From NCBI GenBank assembly GCA_902535505.1, contig CACATS010000001.1:1-64000 (forward strand): DNA of 64,000 nucleotides. Direction: 5' to 3'. The notes beneath the pieces are model-generated. The model saw only the letters and a program-made list of their open reading frames with translations. It searched no databases and had not been told where the DNA came from. The position numbers and the translations under genes are program-made. The first letter of the stretch is position 1, and the number at the start of each line of letters is the position of its first letter. Origin of the DNA: an uncultured Pelagibacteraceae bacterium (GTDB taxonomy: Bacteria > Pseudomonadota > Alphaproteobacteria > Pelagibacterales > Pelagibacteraceae). Shown here one piece after another: positions 48,155 through 59,655 of this stretch.

Positions 48155-51100
48155 ATGTATAATTACAAAAAAAATAAATCTCGACTAGAAAAAACTTATA
48201 ATTATAAATCTGAAATGGAGCATGACGCATGCGGAGTAGGTTTGATTGCTTCAACAAATGGGAAGAAAACTAGAAAAGTAGTTGAATATGGAATTGAGGC
48301 TCTAAAGGCTATCTGGCACAGGGGAGCTGTAGATGCTGATGGTAAATCTGGAGATGGTGCGGGTATACAAATTGAGATAGCTCCTGATTTTTTTAAGGAA
48401 AAAATTTTATCAACTGGTCATACTCCAGATGAAAATAATAGGATTTGTGTGGGAATGGTGTTTCTCCCTAGAACAGATTATTCAGAGCAGGAAAAGTGCA
48501 GAGAAATAATAGAGTCAGCATTATTGGATGGAAATTACTATATCTATGGGTGGAGGCAGGTCCCGATAAATCCAAGTGTTTTAGGAAAAACTGCAGATCA
48601 AAGCCGCCCAGAAATTGCTCAAGTAATGTTTAAAAAAAATGAAAATTTAGAAACAAATGATCTCGAAAGAGATCTTTTTGAAACAAGAAAAAAAATTGAA
48701 AAAACCGCTAGAGAAAGTCAGTTAAAAGAATTTTACATTTGCTCATTTAGCTCAAGATCAATTGTCTATAAGGGAATGTTTTTAGCTGAAATGTTGTCAG
48801 AGTTTTATCTTGATCTTAATGACGAAAAACTTACCTCAAGGTTTGCAGTATTTCATCAAAGATATTCTACAAATACTTTTCCTAGTTGGGATTTAGCACA
48901 ACCATTTAGGACATTAGCACATAATGGAGAAATAAACACTCTTAAAGGAAATATAAATTGGATGAAAATACACGAGCAAGACATGTCTAGCACTTTATTT
49001 AAAAATGTAAAAGATCTTAAGCCAGTAATTAGAAGCTCATCAGACTCCGGGGCACTTGATAATGTATTTGAACTATTAGTACATTCAGGAAAATTAGCTC
49101 CGTTAATTAAATTAATGATGATCCCAGACGCATGGTCTAAAAGAAGTAAAACAGTTCCAAAAAACCATCAAGATCTATTTAATTTTTTAAATAGTACTAT
49201 TGAACCATGGGATGGCCCAGCAGCTATTTGTGCAACAGATGCCAAATGGGTTTTAGCTTCCTCAGATAGAAATGGACTAAGACCATTAAGGTATACCGTC
49301 ACCTCAGATGATTTATTTTTTGCAGGTTCCGAAACTGGTATGATAAAAATTCCTGAAGAAAAGATTATTGAAAAAGGAAAATTGGGACCAGGTCAAATTA
49401 TCGCTATAGATTTAAAAAAAGGTAAATTATTTAAAGATAAAGAAATTAAAGATTTTCTAGCCAGAGACTACAAAAAATATAATAAACAAATCATTGATTT
49501 AGAAAAGAAGATTTCCGATGAAAATGAAAAACCAAATTTCACAGACGAAGATTTAAGAAAGAGACAGTATTTATCAGGCTTAAGTGTTGAAGATTTAGAA
49601 TTAATTCTACACCCAATGGCCGAAGAAGGCAAAGAGGCGTCAGGTTCTATGGGAGATGACACACCCGTAGCAGTTCTTTCAAGTCATTTCAGACCTGTTT
49701 CCCATTATTTTAGACAAAACTTTAGTCAAGTAACTAATCCTCCAATTGACTCCTTAAGAGAAAATAAAGTAATGAGTTTAAAAACAAGATTTGGAAATTT
49801 AGGGAATATTCTAGATTTTGATAATTTAACTGAAGAAAATATTTATGTTTTAGATAGTCCAATTCTTACAAATTCACAATTTAAAAAGTTTAAAAAATTT
49901 TTTTCCAAAAAAACTAAAGTAATTGACTGTACATTTGATATAAATCTATCTTTAAAAGATAGAATTGAATCAATCAGAGAAGAAGCTGAAATTTCTGTCA
50001 GAGAGGGAAGCACTTGCTTAATTTTATCAGATAAAAATATTTCCAATAATAAAGCAAGTATACCAAGTATATTGACGGTTGGAGCTGTTCACTCCCACTT
50101 AGTTAAGCATGGTCTAAGGGGGTATTGCTCATTAAATGTAGAATGCTCTGACGCCTTGGACACACACTCTTTCGCAGTTTTAATAGGTGTGGGCGCGACA
50201 ACAGTTAATCCTTATCTTGCAATTGACAGTATCTATCAAAGATTTGAAAAAAAACTATTTGGTAAATCCGATTTTAAAAGTTGTATTGTTAAGTTTAAAA
50301 AATCAATTGATGCTGGATTATTGAAGATAATTTCTAAAATGGGAATATCTGTAATTAGTTCTTACAGAGGCGGATGTAATTTTGAAGCTGTTGGCTTAAG
50401 CAGAGCTATTGTATCCGATTATTTTCCAGGGATGTCGTCTAGAATTTCAGGTATTGGTGTTATTGGAATTGAGAAAAAAATTAAAGAACTTCATACAAAA
50501 TTTAATGCAAAAAACGTTTTCACCTTACCCATTGGCGGTTTATACAGATATAGAAAAAGCGGTGAAGATCATCAATATCAAGGAAGGTTAATTCATCTTC
50601 TTCAAAGTGCAGTTGGAAGTGGATCATACGAGCAATATAAAAAGTATTCATCAGGTATACATAATCTACCACCAATTAATATTAGAGATTTATTGGAATT
50701 TAAAAAACCTAAAAAAGAGATAAACATAGAGGAAGTAGAACCCTTGGAGAATATATTAAAGAGATTTGGAAGCGGAAGTATGTCACACGGAGCTTTGTCA
50801 GCAGAAGCACATGAGACATTAGCAATGGGAATGAATAGAATTAAAGGAGCTTCATGTAGTGGTGAGGGAGGTGAGGATGCCAAAAGATTTAAAGTTCTTT
50901 CTAATGGTGACAGCGCAAATTCAAGAGTAAAACAAATCGCTTCAGCAAGATTTGGTGTGACTGTAGATTATTTAAATAATGCAAATGAAATAGAGATAAA
51001 AATTGCTCAAGGCGCAAAACCAGGCGAGGGCGGACAGTTACCTGGTTTTAAAGTAACAGATGAAATAGCTAGACTTAGACATTCTACTCCAGGTGTAACT

Positions 51101-52651
51101 TTAATTTCTCCTCCTCCACATCATGATATTTACTCAATTGAGGATCTGGCTCAATTAATTTACGACTTAAAGCAAATTAATCCTAAAGCACGTGTAGGAG
51201 TTAAACTAGTTGCATCTACTGGAATTGGAACTATTGCAGCGGGAGTTGCAAAAGCAAAAGCAGATATAATTTTAATTTCTGGCCACTCAGGTGGAACAGG
51301 TGCAAGTCCTCAAACAAGTATTAAATATGCTGGAATACCGTGGGAAATGGGCTTAACTGAAGCTAACCAAATTTTAACACTTAATAATTTAAGACATAAC
51401 GTAACTCTTAGAACTGATGGAGGATTGAAAACTGGCAGAGATGTAGTGATCGCTGCGATGATGGGCGCCGAAGAATATGGAATGGGAACATCATCTTTAG
51501 TTGCCATGGGATGTATAATGGTAAGACAATGTCACTCGAATACATGCCCAGTTGGTGTATGTAGTCAAGATGCTTCATTAAGAGAAAAGTTTAATGGAAC
51601 TCCAGAAAAAGTAGTAAACTTATTTAAATTTGTAGCAACTGAAGTAAGAGAGATTTTGGCCTCATTAGGATTTAGGTCTATAAATGAAATAATTGGAAGA
51701 ACAGATTTGTTATCTCAAGTAAATAAAGGCGCATCAAATTTAGATGACTTAGATTTAAATCCTTTATTAGTTCAAGCAGATCCGGGTGATAATCTAAGAT
51801 ATTGTAAAAACAATCACATTAATAAAGTTCCTGAAACTTTAGACGAAAAGATATGGTCAGATATAAAAGATAAAATAAATCCTTCACAGAAAAATAATTT
51901 TGAATACGAAATTGAAAATACTTCAAGATCAGTTGGAACAAGACTTTCTCATCATATTTACAAAAAATATGGTAATGAAAAACTAAACGACGAGACTATT
52001 AATATTAAATTAAAGGGTTCAGCAGGTCAGTCTTTAGGAGCATTTTTAACTAAAGGGATAAGCCTGACTGTAGAAGGTGACTGTAATGACTATGTTGGTA
52101 AAGGCTTGTCGGGCGGTAAAATAATTGTAAGGACTTCTAAGAAAAGTAAATTAATTGCAGAACAAAACACAATTATAGGTAACACGGTTTTATACGGAGC
52201 TACCTCAGGAAAACTATATGCATCTGGGCAAGCAGGTGAAAGATTTGCGGTAAGAAATTCTGGAAGTTTTGCTATTGTGGAAGGGTGCGGTGCTCATGGA
52301 TGTGAGTATATGACGGGTGGAAATGCAATCATATTGGGACCAGTGGGAGATAATTTTGGAGCTGGAATGACTGGTGGAATGGCTTTTATTTATGATGAAA
52401 AAAATGAGTTCGAAAACTTCGCCAATCCTGCCTCAATAATTTGGCAATCAGTCGAAACGGAGTATTGGAAAAAATTTTTAAAAGAAAGCATGATAGAATT
52501 TGAGACTGTCACTTTTTCACAAAAAACTAAAAAAATATTGAAAAATTTTGAAGAAGAATTAAAAAATTTCAAACAAGTTTGTCCAATTGAGATGCTTGAT
52601 AAATTAGACAACCCAATCAGCTTAAAGCCTCACATCAAGAAAGCAGGCTAA
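48155..52651 (+). CDS. gltB: Glutamate synthase large subunit
   Basis: EHDACGVGLIAS; SGHSGGTGASPQTSIKYAGIPWEMGL; CHSNTCPVGVCSQD. Confidence 0.97.
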   Translation: MYNYKKNKSRLEKTYNYKSEMEHDACGVGLIASTNGKKTRKVVEYGIEALKAIWHRGAVDADGKSGDGAGIQIEIAPDFFKEKILSTGHTPDENNRICVGMVFLPRTDYSEQEKCREIIESALLDGNYYIYGWRQVPINPSVLGKTADQSRPEIAQVMFKKNENLETNDLERDLFETRKKIEKTARESQLKEFYICSFSSRSIVYKGMFLAEMLSEFYLDLNDEKLTSRFAVFHQRYSTNTFPSWDLAQPFRTLAHNGEINTLKGNINWMKIHEQDMSSTLFKNVKDLKPVIRSSSDSGALDNVFELLVHSGKLAPLIKLMMIPDAWSKRSKTVPKNHQDLFNFLNSTIEPWDGPAAICATDAKWVLASSDRNGLRPLRYTVTSDDLFFAGSETGMIKIPEEKIIEKGKLGPGQIIAIDLKKGKLFKDKEIKDFLARDYKKYNKQIIDLEKKISDENEKPNFTDEDLRKRQYLSGLSVEDLELILHPMAEEGKEASGSMGDDTPVAVLSSHFRPVSHYFRQNFSQVTNPPIDSLRENKVMSLKTRFGNLGNILDFDNLTEENIYVLDSPILTNSQFKKFKKFFSKKTKVIDCTFDINLSLKDRIESIREEAEISVREGSTCLILSDKNISNNKASIPSILTVGAVHSHLVKHGLRGYCSLNVECSDALDTHSFAVLIGVGATTVNPYLAIDSIYQRFEKKLFGKSDFKSCIVKFKKSIDAGLLKIISKMGISVISSYRGGCNFEAVGLSRAIVSDYFPGMSSRISGIGVIGIEKKIKELHTKFNAKNVFTLPIGGLYRYRKSGEDHQYQGRLIHLLQSAVGSGSYEQYKKYSSGIHNLPPINIRDLLEFKKPKKEINIEEVEPLENILKRFGSGSMSHGALSAEAHETLAMGMNRIKGASCSGEGGEDAKRFKVLSNGDSANSRVKQIASARFGVTVDYLNNANEIEIKIAQGAKPGEGGQLPGFKVTDEIARLRHSTPGVTLISPPPHHDIYSIEDLAQLIYDLKQINPKARVGVKLVASTGIGTIAAGVAKAKADIILISGHSGGTGASPQTSIKYAGIPWEMGLTEANQILTLNNLRHNVTLRTDGGLKTGRDVVIAAMMGAEEYGMGTSSLVAMGCIMVRQCHSNTCPVGVCSQDASLREKFNGTPEKVVNLFKFVATEVREILASLGFRSINEIIGRTDLLSQVNKGASNLDDLDLNPLLVQADPGDNLRYCKNNHINKVPETLDEKIWSDIKDKINPSQKNNFEYEIENTSRSVGTRLSHHIYKKYGNEKLNDETINIKLKGSAGQSLGAFLTKGISLTVEGDCNDYVGKGLSGGKIIVRTSKKSKLIAEQNTIIGNTVLYGATSGKLYASGQAGERFAVRNSGSFAIVEGCGAHGCEYMTGGNAIILGPVGDNFGAGMTGGMAFIYDEKNEFENFANPASIIWQSVETEYWKKFLKESMIEFETVTFSQKTKKILKNFEEELKNFKQVCPIEMLDKLDNPISLKPHIKKAG

Positions 52652-53529
52652 TGAGTAAAATTAAAGTTTTCTGCTTTGGTTTTGGCCAAGTTGCAGAATG
52701 TTTTGTAAACAAGTTAATTAAAGAAAAGAAAGATTTAGACTTAGCTGTTACTTCAAGAGATCAAACTCACCAGATAGAATATAACAATTTTAGAATGACA
52801 TCATTTTTTTTTAAAGATGATAAGTGCGATGAGTCATTAAAATTAAAATTAGAAGAAGCAAATTATATTTTGATCTCTATTCCACCTGTTGATGGTAAAG
52901 ACATTGTTGTAAAATATCTTGATACCAATTTTAAAAATTTAAGAAATTGCAGATGGATTACCTATTTGTCAGCAACTAGTGTTTATGGAGACCACAAAGG
53001 CAATTGGGTCAACGAAGAAAGTATTACTAAACCAACTTCACCAAGTGGAATAAATAGACTTAAAGCAGAAAATTCTTGGACAAATTTATCAAAAAAAATT
53101 AACTTACCACTACAAATTTTTAGATTAGCAGGAATATATTCTAAAAAGTTTAATATATTAAGTAGGTTAAAAAATGGCAAAGCTCAAATAGTTGATAAAA
53201 AAGATCATTTTTTTTCAAGAATCCATATTGAGGATATAGCTAATATTTTATTTAAGTCCCTTGATAATTTTAAAAACAATCAAATTTATAACATCTGTGA
53301 TGACAAACCAACTTCGCAAAGTGAAGTGGTAGCTTTTGGTGCAAAACTATTAAAGATAAAACAACCAAGTCCTGTAAAATTAGAGGAGATTGAGAGTGAG
53401 ATGTTACAAAATTTTTATAAAGACTCAAAAAAAGTCGATAACAAAAAGATGAAAAATTTTTTTAATTACAATTTAGAATATCCCACTTACAAAGAGGGCT
53501 TAAATTACATTTTTAACAATAATATCTAA
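52651..53529 (+). CDS. NAD(P)-dependent epimerase/SDR-like protein (YeeZ-type)
   Basis: VFCFGFGQVAECFVNKL; YLSATSVYGDHKGNWVNEES. Confidence 0.85.
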   Translation: MSKIKVFCFGFGQVAECFVNKLIKEKKDLDLAVTSRDQTHQIEYNNFRMTSFFFKDDKCDESLKLKLEEANYILISIPPVDGKDIVVKYLDTNFKNLRNCRWITYLSATSVYGDHKGNWVNEESITKPTSPSGINRLKAENSWTNLSKKINLPLQIFRLAGIYSKKFNILSRLKNGKAQIVDKKDHFFSRIHIEDIANILFKSLDNFKNNQIYNICDDKPTSQSEVVAFGAKLLKIKQPSPVKLEEIESEMLQNFYKDSKKVDNKKMKNFFNYNLEYPTYKEGLNYIFNNNI

Positions 53530-54255
53530 TTCCTTCACTATTTTTGTTAAAGCCTTATGATCAGATAGACTGTGATCACCATTTTTAATAATTGAAATTT
53601 TCTTTTTAGCTTTATTAAATAACTTTAATACATATCTTGAGAAGACAATTGGTACGACCTCATCATTTTGGCCGTGTATCATTGTTATATTTATTCCAGA
53701 ATTTATTCTTTTGTTTAAAACTTTATTTTTCTTTCCATCTTTAATTAATTGTAATGTTATTGGGTACTCGTAATCACCACTTTTAATCAGAGTTTTACCG
53801 GTTTTAAATATTTCCTCTTTAATTTTTTTTGGAAATTTGTTCCACATTAATCTAGATAAAAACTCAGGCGCAGCGCCTATCCCAATAAAACCTTTTATTT
53901 GTGTTTTGAAATATTTAAATTGGTTAAGAGCAATCCATGCGCCCATACTAGAACCAATTAAAATAAAATTTTTTTTTCCAACAATTTTTTTTATTACTTT
54001 TTTCGTATCATTAGACCAAATACTAATATTTCCTCTAGTAAAAATTCCAGAAGATTTACCATGACCAGAGTATTCTAAGGCTAAAAAACCTAATTTATTC
54101 TTTTTTGCAAACTTAAAAAGAGTTTGTGGTTTTTTTCCCTCTATATCAGACATAAAACCAGGTAAAAAAATTAAATAAAGTTTTTCTTTTGAGTAATTAT
54201 CGATATATCTAAGTTTTTTTGCATGAGAGATTTTTAAAAATTTAAATTTTTTCAT
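53500..54255 (-). CDS. Alpha/beta hydrolase
   Basis: FLPGFMSDIEGKK; LEYSGHGKSSG; LIGSSMGAWIALNQ. Confidence 0.88.
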   Translation of the reverse strand: MKKFKFLKISHAKKLRYIDNYSKEKLYLIFLPGFMSDIEGKKPQTLFKFAKKNKLGFLALEYSGHGKSSGIFTRGNISIWSNDTKKVIKKIVGKKNFILIGSSMGAWIALNQFKYFKTQIKGFIGIGAAPEFLSRLMWNKFPKKIKEEIFKTGKTLIKSGDYEYPITLQLIKDGKKNKVLNKRINSGINITMIHGQNDEVVPIVFSRYVLKLFNKAKKKISIIKNGDHSLSDHKALTKIVKELDIIVKNVI

Positions 54256-54293
54256 ATTAGGACCTGTTAATTTGCTATTATATATTAAAAAAT

Positions 54294-55448
54294 ATGACTA
54301 CTAAAATAAATGTTTTACAAGTCATTCCGAGACTCGGATACGGAGGGGCGGAGACTGGATGTTATGATATAGCGCATTATTTGGCAGAGCAAAGCTGTGG
54401 GTCTTACATAGCAACTTCAGGAGGAGATTTATTAAAATTTGTTAAAAAGAACAAGGTCAAAGTGTTTAAACTTCCAGTTCATTCGAAAAATCCTTTAATG
54501 ATTATTTTAAATACAATTATGATGACTTTTTTTATCTTAATTAAAAAAATAAACATTGTTCATGCAAGAAGTAGAGCGCCAGCATGGTCGTGTTATTTTG
54601 CATGCCTAATGACAAACACGATTTTTGTCACTACATTTCATGGAACTTATAATTATAAGTCTAAATTGAAAAAATTTTACAACAGTATTATGCTCAGATC
54701 AAAACTTACAATAGCAGGTTCTAATTTTATTTTTGGACATATCAATGATAATTATAGCGAATATTTAAACAAGCATAAAAAACTTAGAGTAATTTTTAGG
54801 GGTATTAATGTAGATTATTTTAATTCAAAAAATATTTCAATTTTAAAACAAGAAAAATTAAAAAGAGAATGGAGTATAGATCCAAATAAATTCGTCATAT
54901 TGATGCCTGGTCGATTAACATATTGGAAAGGACAAGAAAAATTTGTTGAGGCATTAAATATTTTAATAGAAGATTACAATTTTACAAATTTTCATGCCAT
55001 TATACTTGGATCTGATCAAGGCAGAAAAGTGTATAGTAAGAAGCTTTTTAGTTTAGTTGAGAGATATAGCTTATCAAAAAAAATTAGTTTTATAAATCAT
55101 TGCGGAGAAATGCCTTTGGCTTATTCATTAGCAGATGTAGTTGTTTCTGCATCTATAGAGCCAGAAGCTTTTGGTAGAGTTGCTGTAGAGTCTCAATCTA
55201 TGGGTAAACCAATAATTGCAAGTAATATAGGTGGATCAAAAGAGACAGTTCTAAATAAAAAAACTGGTTTTTTGTATAAACATGACGATCCAAGAGAACT
55301 TGCTAAAAGTTTAAATACTGTTATTCAATTAAGTCAAGAAGAGTTGAAATTAATTGGAAACGAAGGTAGAAAAAACGTAGTAAAAAAGTTTGATGTAGAA
55401 TTGATGTGCGACTCAAATTTAAGAGAATATAAAAAATTATTAAAATAA
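54294..55448 (+). CDS. Family 4-type glycosyltransferase
   Basis: QVIPRLGYGGAETGCYDIA; ILMPGRLTYWKGQEKFVEAL; ASIEPEAFGRVAVESQSMGKPIIASNIGG. Confidence 0.92.
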   Translation: MTTKINVLQVIPRLGYGGAETGCYDIAHYLAEQSCGSYIATSGGDLLKFVKKNKVKVFKLPVHSKNPLMIILNTIMMTFFILIKKINIVHARSRAPAWSCYFACLMTNTIFVTTFHGTYNYKSKLKKFYNSIMLRSKLTIAGSNFIFGHINDNYSEYLNKHKKLRVIFRGINVDYFNSKNISILKQEKLKREWSIDPNKFVILMPGRLTYWKGQEKFVEALNILIEDYNFTNFHAIILGSDQGRKVYSKKLFSLVERYSLSKKISFINHCGEMPLAYSLADVVVSASIEPEAFGRVAVESQSMGKPIIASNIGGSKETVLNKKTGFLYKHDDPRELAKSLNTVIQLSQEELKLIGNEGRKNVVKKFDVELMCDSNLREYKKLLK

Positions 55449-57368
55449 ATGCCTCAGATAAAGTTATTAGATGGTAGCAAAGTTTCATTTACAAAATCGA
55501 TAAGTGGGTTTGAGTTATCGAAAAAAATTGGTAAATCACTAGAAAAGTCTGCTTTAATAATGGAAGTTGATGGTGAGTTAAAAGATTTAAGTCACGAGAT
55601 TACAAAAGACTCTAATGTAAGAATGATAACTTCTAAAGACAAGGAAGGTTTAGAGGTAATAAGACATGATGCAGCTCATATAATGGCTATGGCAGTTCAA
55701 GAGTTATATCCTGGTACTCAAGTTACTATCGGTCCAGTTATTGAGAATGGTTTTTATTATGATTTTGCTAGAAAAGAACCTTTTACTAGCGATGATTTAG
55801 ATAAAATTGAAAAAAGAATGACAGAGATAATTGATAGAAATGTTAAAACAAAGAGAGAAGTCTGGAAAAGGAAAAAAGCAATAGAACACTTTAAAAAAAT
55901 TGGAGAAAAATACAAAGCTGAAATAATTGAGACTATCCCGCAAAATGAGGAAATTTCAATTTATCATCATGGAGACACCTGGCATGATTTATGCAGAGGC
56001 CCACATTTAGCTTCATCAAGTAAAATTGGAAAAGCTTTTAAACTTACTAAAGTGTCCGGTGCTTACTGGCGAGGAGACTCAAAGAATGAGATGTTACAAA
56101 GAATTTATGGAACTTGTTGGAGTTCAAAAAAAGAATTAGATGAATATCTTAATCGCTTGGCTGAAGCTGAAAGAAGAGACCATAGAAAACTTGGCAGGGA
56201 AATGGATTTATTTCATTTCAGAGAAGAGAGCCCAGGGTCAGTTTTCTGGCATGAAAAAGGATGGTTATTATTTCAGAGATTAGTTGAGTATATGAGGATG
56301 AAACAAAGACTTGCTGGATATAAGGAAATAAATACTCCTGAACTTTTAGATAAGACCTTATGGGAAAAATCTGGTCATTGGGAAAAATTTGGAGAACATA
56401 TGTTCACATCTGAAACACCTGATGAGAAAACATTTGCTGTCAAACCTATGAATTGCCCAGGCTGTGTTCAGGTTTTTAATCAAGGTCTTAAGAGTTATAG
56501 AGATTTACCTTTAAAACTTTCAGAATTCGGAAAAGTACACAGATACGAACCGTCAGGAGCTTTACACGGTTTGTTAAGAGTTAGAGCCTTTACTCAAGAT
56601 GATGCACACATTTTTTGTACCGAGGATCAAATTACTGACGAGTCATTATCTGTCACAAATTTAATTTTAGAAATTTACAAAGATTTAGGATTCGAAGATG
56701 TAATTTTAAAATATTCTGATAGACCCCAACAAAGAGTAGGTGAAGATAAAATTTGGGATAAATCTGAAGCCGCTCTTTTAACCGCAATTAAAAAATCTAA
56801 TTTAGAATACTCAGTCAACAAAGGGGAGGGAGCTTTTTATGGACCAAAAATTGAATTTGTTTTAAGAGATGCTATAGGAAGAGATTGGCAATGTGGTACT
56901 CTTCAAGTTGATTTAAACCTGCCTGGAAGGCTAGGCGCAACTTATGTAGCTAAGGATGGAACTAAAAAAGTCCCTGTTATGTTACACAGAGCTTTGTTTG
57001 GTTCGCTAGAGAGATTTATTGGAATACTAATCGAAAATTATGCGGGCAAGTTGCCTTTTTGGTTATCTCCAGCACAAGCAGTGGTATGTTCAATAACAGA
57101 TGAGAACAATAAGTATGTGAAAAAATTATTTGAAGATCTGTTTAAAGAAGGTATAAAATGCGAAATGGATTTAAGAAACGAGAAAATTAATTATAAAATA
57201 AGAGAACATTCGCTAGCAAAAATTCCATATATTATAGTTTGTGGTAAAAAAGAAGTTTTGGAAAATACTGTAACAGTTAGAAAACTTGGTTCCGATAAAC
57301 AAGAAACAATCAAGAAAGAGAAACTCATCAAGATTATGTTAGATTTAAACAAGTTACCTTTAAACTAA
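55449..57368 (+). CDS. thrS: Threonyl-tRNA synthetase
   Basis: RHDAAHIMAMAVQELYPGTQVTIGPVIENGFYYDF; KPMNCPGCVQVFNQ. Confidence 0.97.
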   Translation: MPQIKLLDGSKVSFTKSISGFELSKKIGKSLEKSALIMEVDGELKDLSHEITKDSNVRMITSKDKEGLEVIRHDAAHIMAMAVQELYPGTQVTIGPVIENGFYYDFARKEPFTSDDLDKIEKRMTEIIDRNVKTKREVWKRKKAIEHFKKIGEKYKAEIIETIPQNEEISIYHHGDTWHDLCRGPHLASSSKIGKAFKLTKVSGAYWRGDSKNEMLQRIYGTCWSSKKELDEYLNRLAEAERRDHRKLGREMDLFHFREESPGSVFWHEKGWLLFQRLVEYMRMKQRLAGYKEINTPELLDKTLWEKSGHWEKFGEHMFTSETPDEKTFAVKPMNCPGCVQVFNQGLKSYRDLPLKLSEFGKVHRYEPSGALHGLLRVRAFTQDDAHIFCTEDQITDESLSVTNLILEIYKDLGFEDVILKYSDRPQQRVGEDKIWDKSEAALLTAIKKSNLEYSVNKGEGAFYGPKIEFVLRDAIGRDWQCGTLQVDLNLPGRLGATYVAKDGTKKVPVMLHRALFGSLERFIGILIENYAGKLPFWLSPAQAVVCSITDENNKYVKKLFEDLFKEGIKCEMDLRNEKINYKIREHSLAKIPYIIVCGKKEVLENTVTVRKLGSDKQETIKKEKLIKIMLDLNKLPLN

Positions 57369-57914
57369 GTGTCAAACTCTAAACCAAATTATTTTCAAAG
57401 AAGAACAAAGCATCAGGGACCTAGAGCTAATGAACGTATAAGGTCTTTAGACGTTCAGGTAATAGGAAGTGATGGAGCTAATCTTGGAGCGATGCCTTTA
57501 AATAAAGCAATCGAATTAGCTAGGCAAGAAGATTTAGATTTGATTGAAATATCTCCAAATACAAATCCCCCTGTTTGTAAAATTATGGACATGGGAAAGT
57601 ACAAATATGATTTACAAAAAAAAGCAAATCAAGCGAAGAAAAAACAAAAAATTGTTTCTTTAAAAGAAATTAAATTAAGGCCGGGTACAGAAACACATGA
57701 TTATAATTTTAAAATAAAAAATGCTAAAAAGTTTATCAGCAAAGGAGATAAAGTAAAATTTACAGTAAAATTTAAAGGACGAGAAATGCAGTATACCGAA
57801 TTAGGAAAAGAACTGATGAATAAAATTATTGACGAAACAAAAGATATAGCAAAAGTCGAGAGCCAGCCTAAATTTGAAGGCAGACAAATGGTGATGATAA
57901 TTCAACCTATTTAA
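57369..57914 (+). CDS. infC: Translation initiation factor IF-3 (GTG start)
   Basis: GPRANERIRSLDVQVIGSDGANLG; PPVCKIMDMGKYKYD. Confidence 0.96.
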   Translation: MSNSKPNYFQRRTKHQGPRANERIRSLDVQVIGSDGANLGAMPLNKAIELARQEDLDLIEISPNTNPPVCKIMDMGKYKYDLQKKANQAKKKQKIVSLKEIKLRPGTETHDYNFKIKNAKKFISKGDKVKFTVKFKGREMQYTELGKELMNKIIDETKDIAKVESQPKFEGRQMVMIIQPI

Positions 57915-57973
57915 ATCAATAATAATAGCATCTTGCTAACCTTTTATATTGCCTATATAAGTCCGAAATATTT

Positions 57974-58180
57974 ATGCCAAAATTAAAAACTAAAAGCTCA
58001 GCAAAAAAAAGATTCAGATTTACTGCTTCTGGCAAAATTAAAATGCCTCAAGCTGGTAAAAGACACGGTATGATTAAAAGAACAAATTCGCAAATAAGAA
58101 AACAGAGAGGCACTACGATAATGACTAAACAGGACTCAAGGATTGTTAAATCGTATATGCCATATAATTTAAGAGGATAA
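57974..58180 (+). CDS. rpmI: 50S ribosomal protein L35
   Basis: [23 protein letters not shown]. Confidence 0.97.
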   Translation: MPKLKTKSSAKKRFRFTASGKIKMPQAGKRHGMIKRTNSQIRKQRGTTIMTKQDSRIVKSYMPYNLRG

Positions 58181-58181
58181 A

Positions 58182-58538
58182 ATGGCAAGAACTAAACGTG
58201 GTGTAGTTAGTAGGGCAAAACATAAAAAAGTTTTAAAAACTGTGAAAGGCCAGTATGGCAGAAGAAAAAATACCATCAGAATAGCTCGTCAAGCTATGGA
58301 AAAAGCGATGCAGTATGCTTATCGAGATAGAAAAGCAAAAAAAAGAGAATTCAGATCTCTTTGGATACAAAGAATAAATGCTGGTGTTAGAGCTGAGGGA
58401 TTAACGTATGCTAAATTTATTAATGGATTAGCTAAATCAAAAATCAAATTAGATAGAAAAGTTTTAGCTGAATTGGCCTACAATAATCCAGAAGTCTTTA
58501 AATCTGTAGTAAAAAAGGTTCAATCCTCCCTTAGTTAA
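58182..58538 (+). CDS. rplT: 50S ribosomal protein L20
   Basis: [35 protein letters not shown]. Confidence 0.97.
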   Translation: MARTKRGVVSRAKHKKVLKTVKGQYGRRKNTIRIARQAMEKAMQYAYRDRKAKKREFRSLWIQRINAGVRAEGLTYAKFINGLAKSKIKLDRKVLAELAYNNPEVFKSVVKKVQSSLS

Positions 58539-58587
58539 AAGGGTCTTTGATTTAACACAAACTTTAATATAAAAAATCAATTACCAG

Positions 58588-59655
58588 ATGAGTGATTTGG
58601 ATAAAATAAATTCTATTTTTAACGCTAAAATTGACTCTGTCAAAACTAAAGAGGACTTACAAAACATAAAAACAGAGTTTTTTGGAAAAAATGGTCAAAT
58701 TACAAAACAATTTAAAACTTTAGGTTCTTTAGATCCAGAAAAAAGAAAAGAGTTTGCCTCAAATTTAAATAAAATTAAAGACGATTTTACACATCAGTTA
58801 GAGCAAAAAATTATTGAAATTGAAACTAGTGAAATTAATGAAAAACTTAAAAATGAAAAGATTGATGTTACGCTTCCAATAAGACCAAATCGGCAGGGCA
58901 AAATCCATCCAGTCTCACAGGTTATAGATGAAATATCTTCTATCTTTTCAGAAATAGGATTTTCAGTTGCGGAGGGGCCTGATGTTGAGTCAGAGTATAA
59001 TAATTTTACAGCTTTAAATACACCCGAAGAACATCCTGCGAGAGACTTGCACGATACTTTTTATTTAGAGGAAAATAAAAAATTACTGTTAAGAACACAT
59101 ACATCTCCAGTTCAGATTAGAACAATGATGTCAAGTAAACCACCTTTTAAAATAATAGTGCCTGGAAGAACCTACAGATGTGATAGTGATCAAACTCACG
59201 CTCCAATGTTTCACCAGCTAGAAGGCCTTCACATAGACAAAGGTATCACAATGGGACATCTTAAAGGTTGCCTAGATTATTTTATAAAAAATTTTTTTGA
59301 AGTTAAAAAGTTAAAAATGAGATTTAGACCAAGTCATTTTCCTTTTACAGAACCATCGGCAGAAGTTGATATTGGGTACAAAATTGAAAAAGGAAAAATT
59401 GTTATTGGTGAGGGTGATAAATGGTTAGAAGTTCTAGGATGTGGAATGGTTCATCCCAACGTATTAAAAAATGTAAAAATTGATACGAAAAAATATCAAG
59501 GATTTGCTTTTGGAATAGGCATCGATCGTTTAGCAATGTTGAAATATGGAATTAATGATCTAAGAGCTTTCTTTGAGGCAGATTATAGATGGCTAAGTCA
59601 TTTTGGATTTGACCCGTTAGATGTCCCAACAAATTACAGGGGATTAAGTAAATGA
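58588..59655 (+). CDS. pheS: Phenylalanyl-tRNA synthetase alpha subunit
   Basis: [38 protein letters not shown]. Confidence 0.97.
   Translation: MSDLDKINSIFNAKIDSVKTKEDLQNIKTEFFGKNGQITKQFKTLGSLDPEKRKEFASNLNKIKDDFTHQLEQKIIEIETSEINEKLKNEKIDVTLPIRPNRQGKIHPVSQVIDEISSIFSEIGFSVAEGPDVESEYNNFTALNTPEEHPARDLHDTFYLEENKKLLLRTHTSPVQIRTMMSSKPPFKIIVPGRTYRCDSDQTHAPMFHQLEGLHIDKGITMGHLKGCLDYFIKNFFEVKKLKMRFRPSHFPFTEPSAEVDIGYKIEKGKIVIGEGDKWLEVLGCGMVHPNVLKNVKIDTKKYQGFAFGIGIDRLAMLKYGINDLRAFFEADYRWLSHFGFDPLDVPTNYRGLSK

Noticed and set aside
57915-57950. Small TAGCA-TCT-TGCTA hairpin between infC and rpmI
   Set aside because: Short stem, weak T run; could be chance in AT-rich spacer
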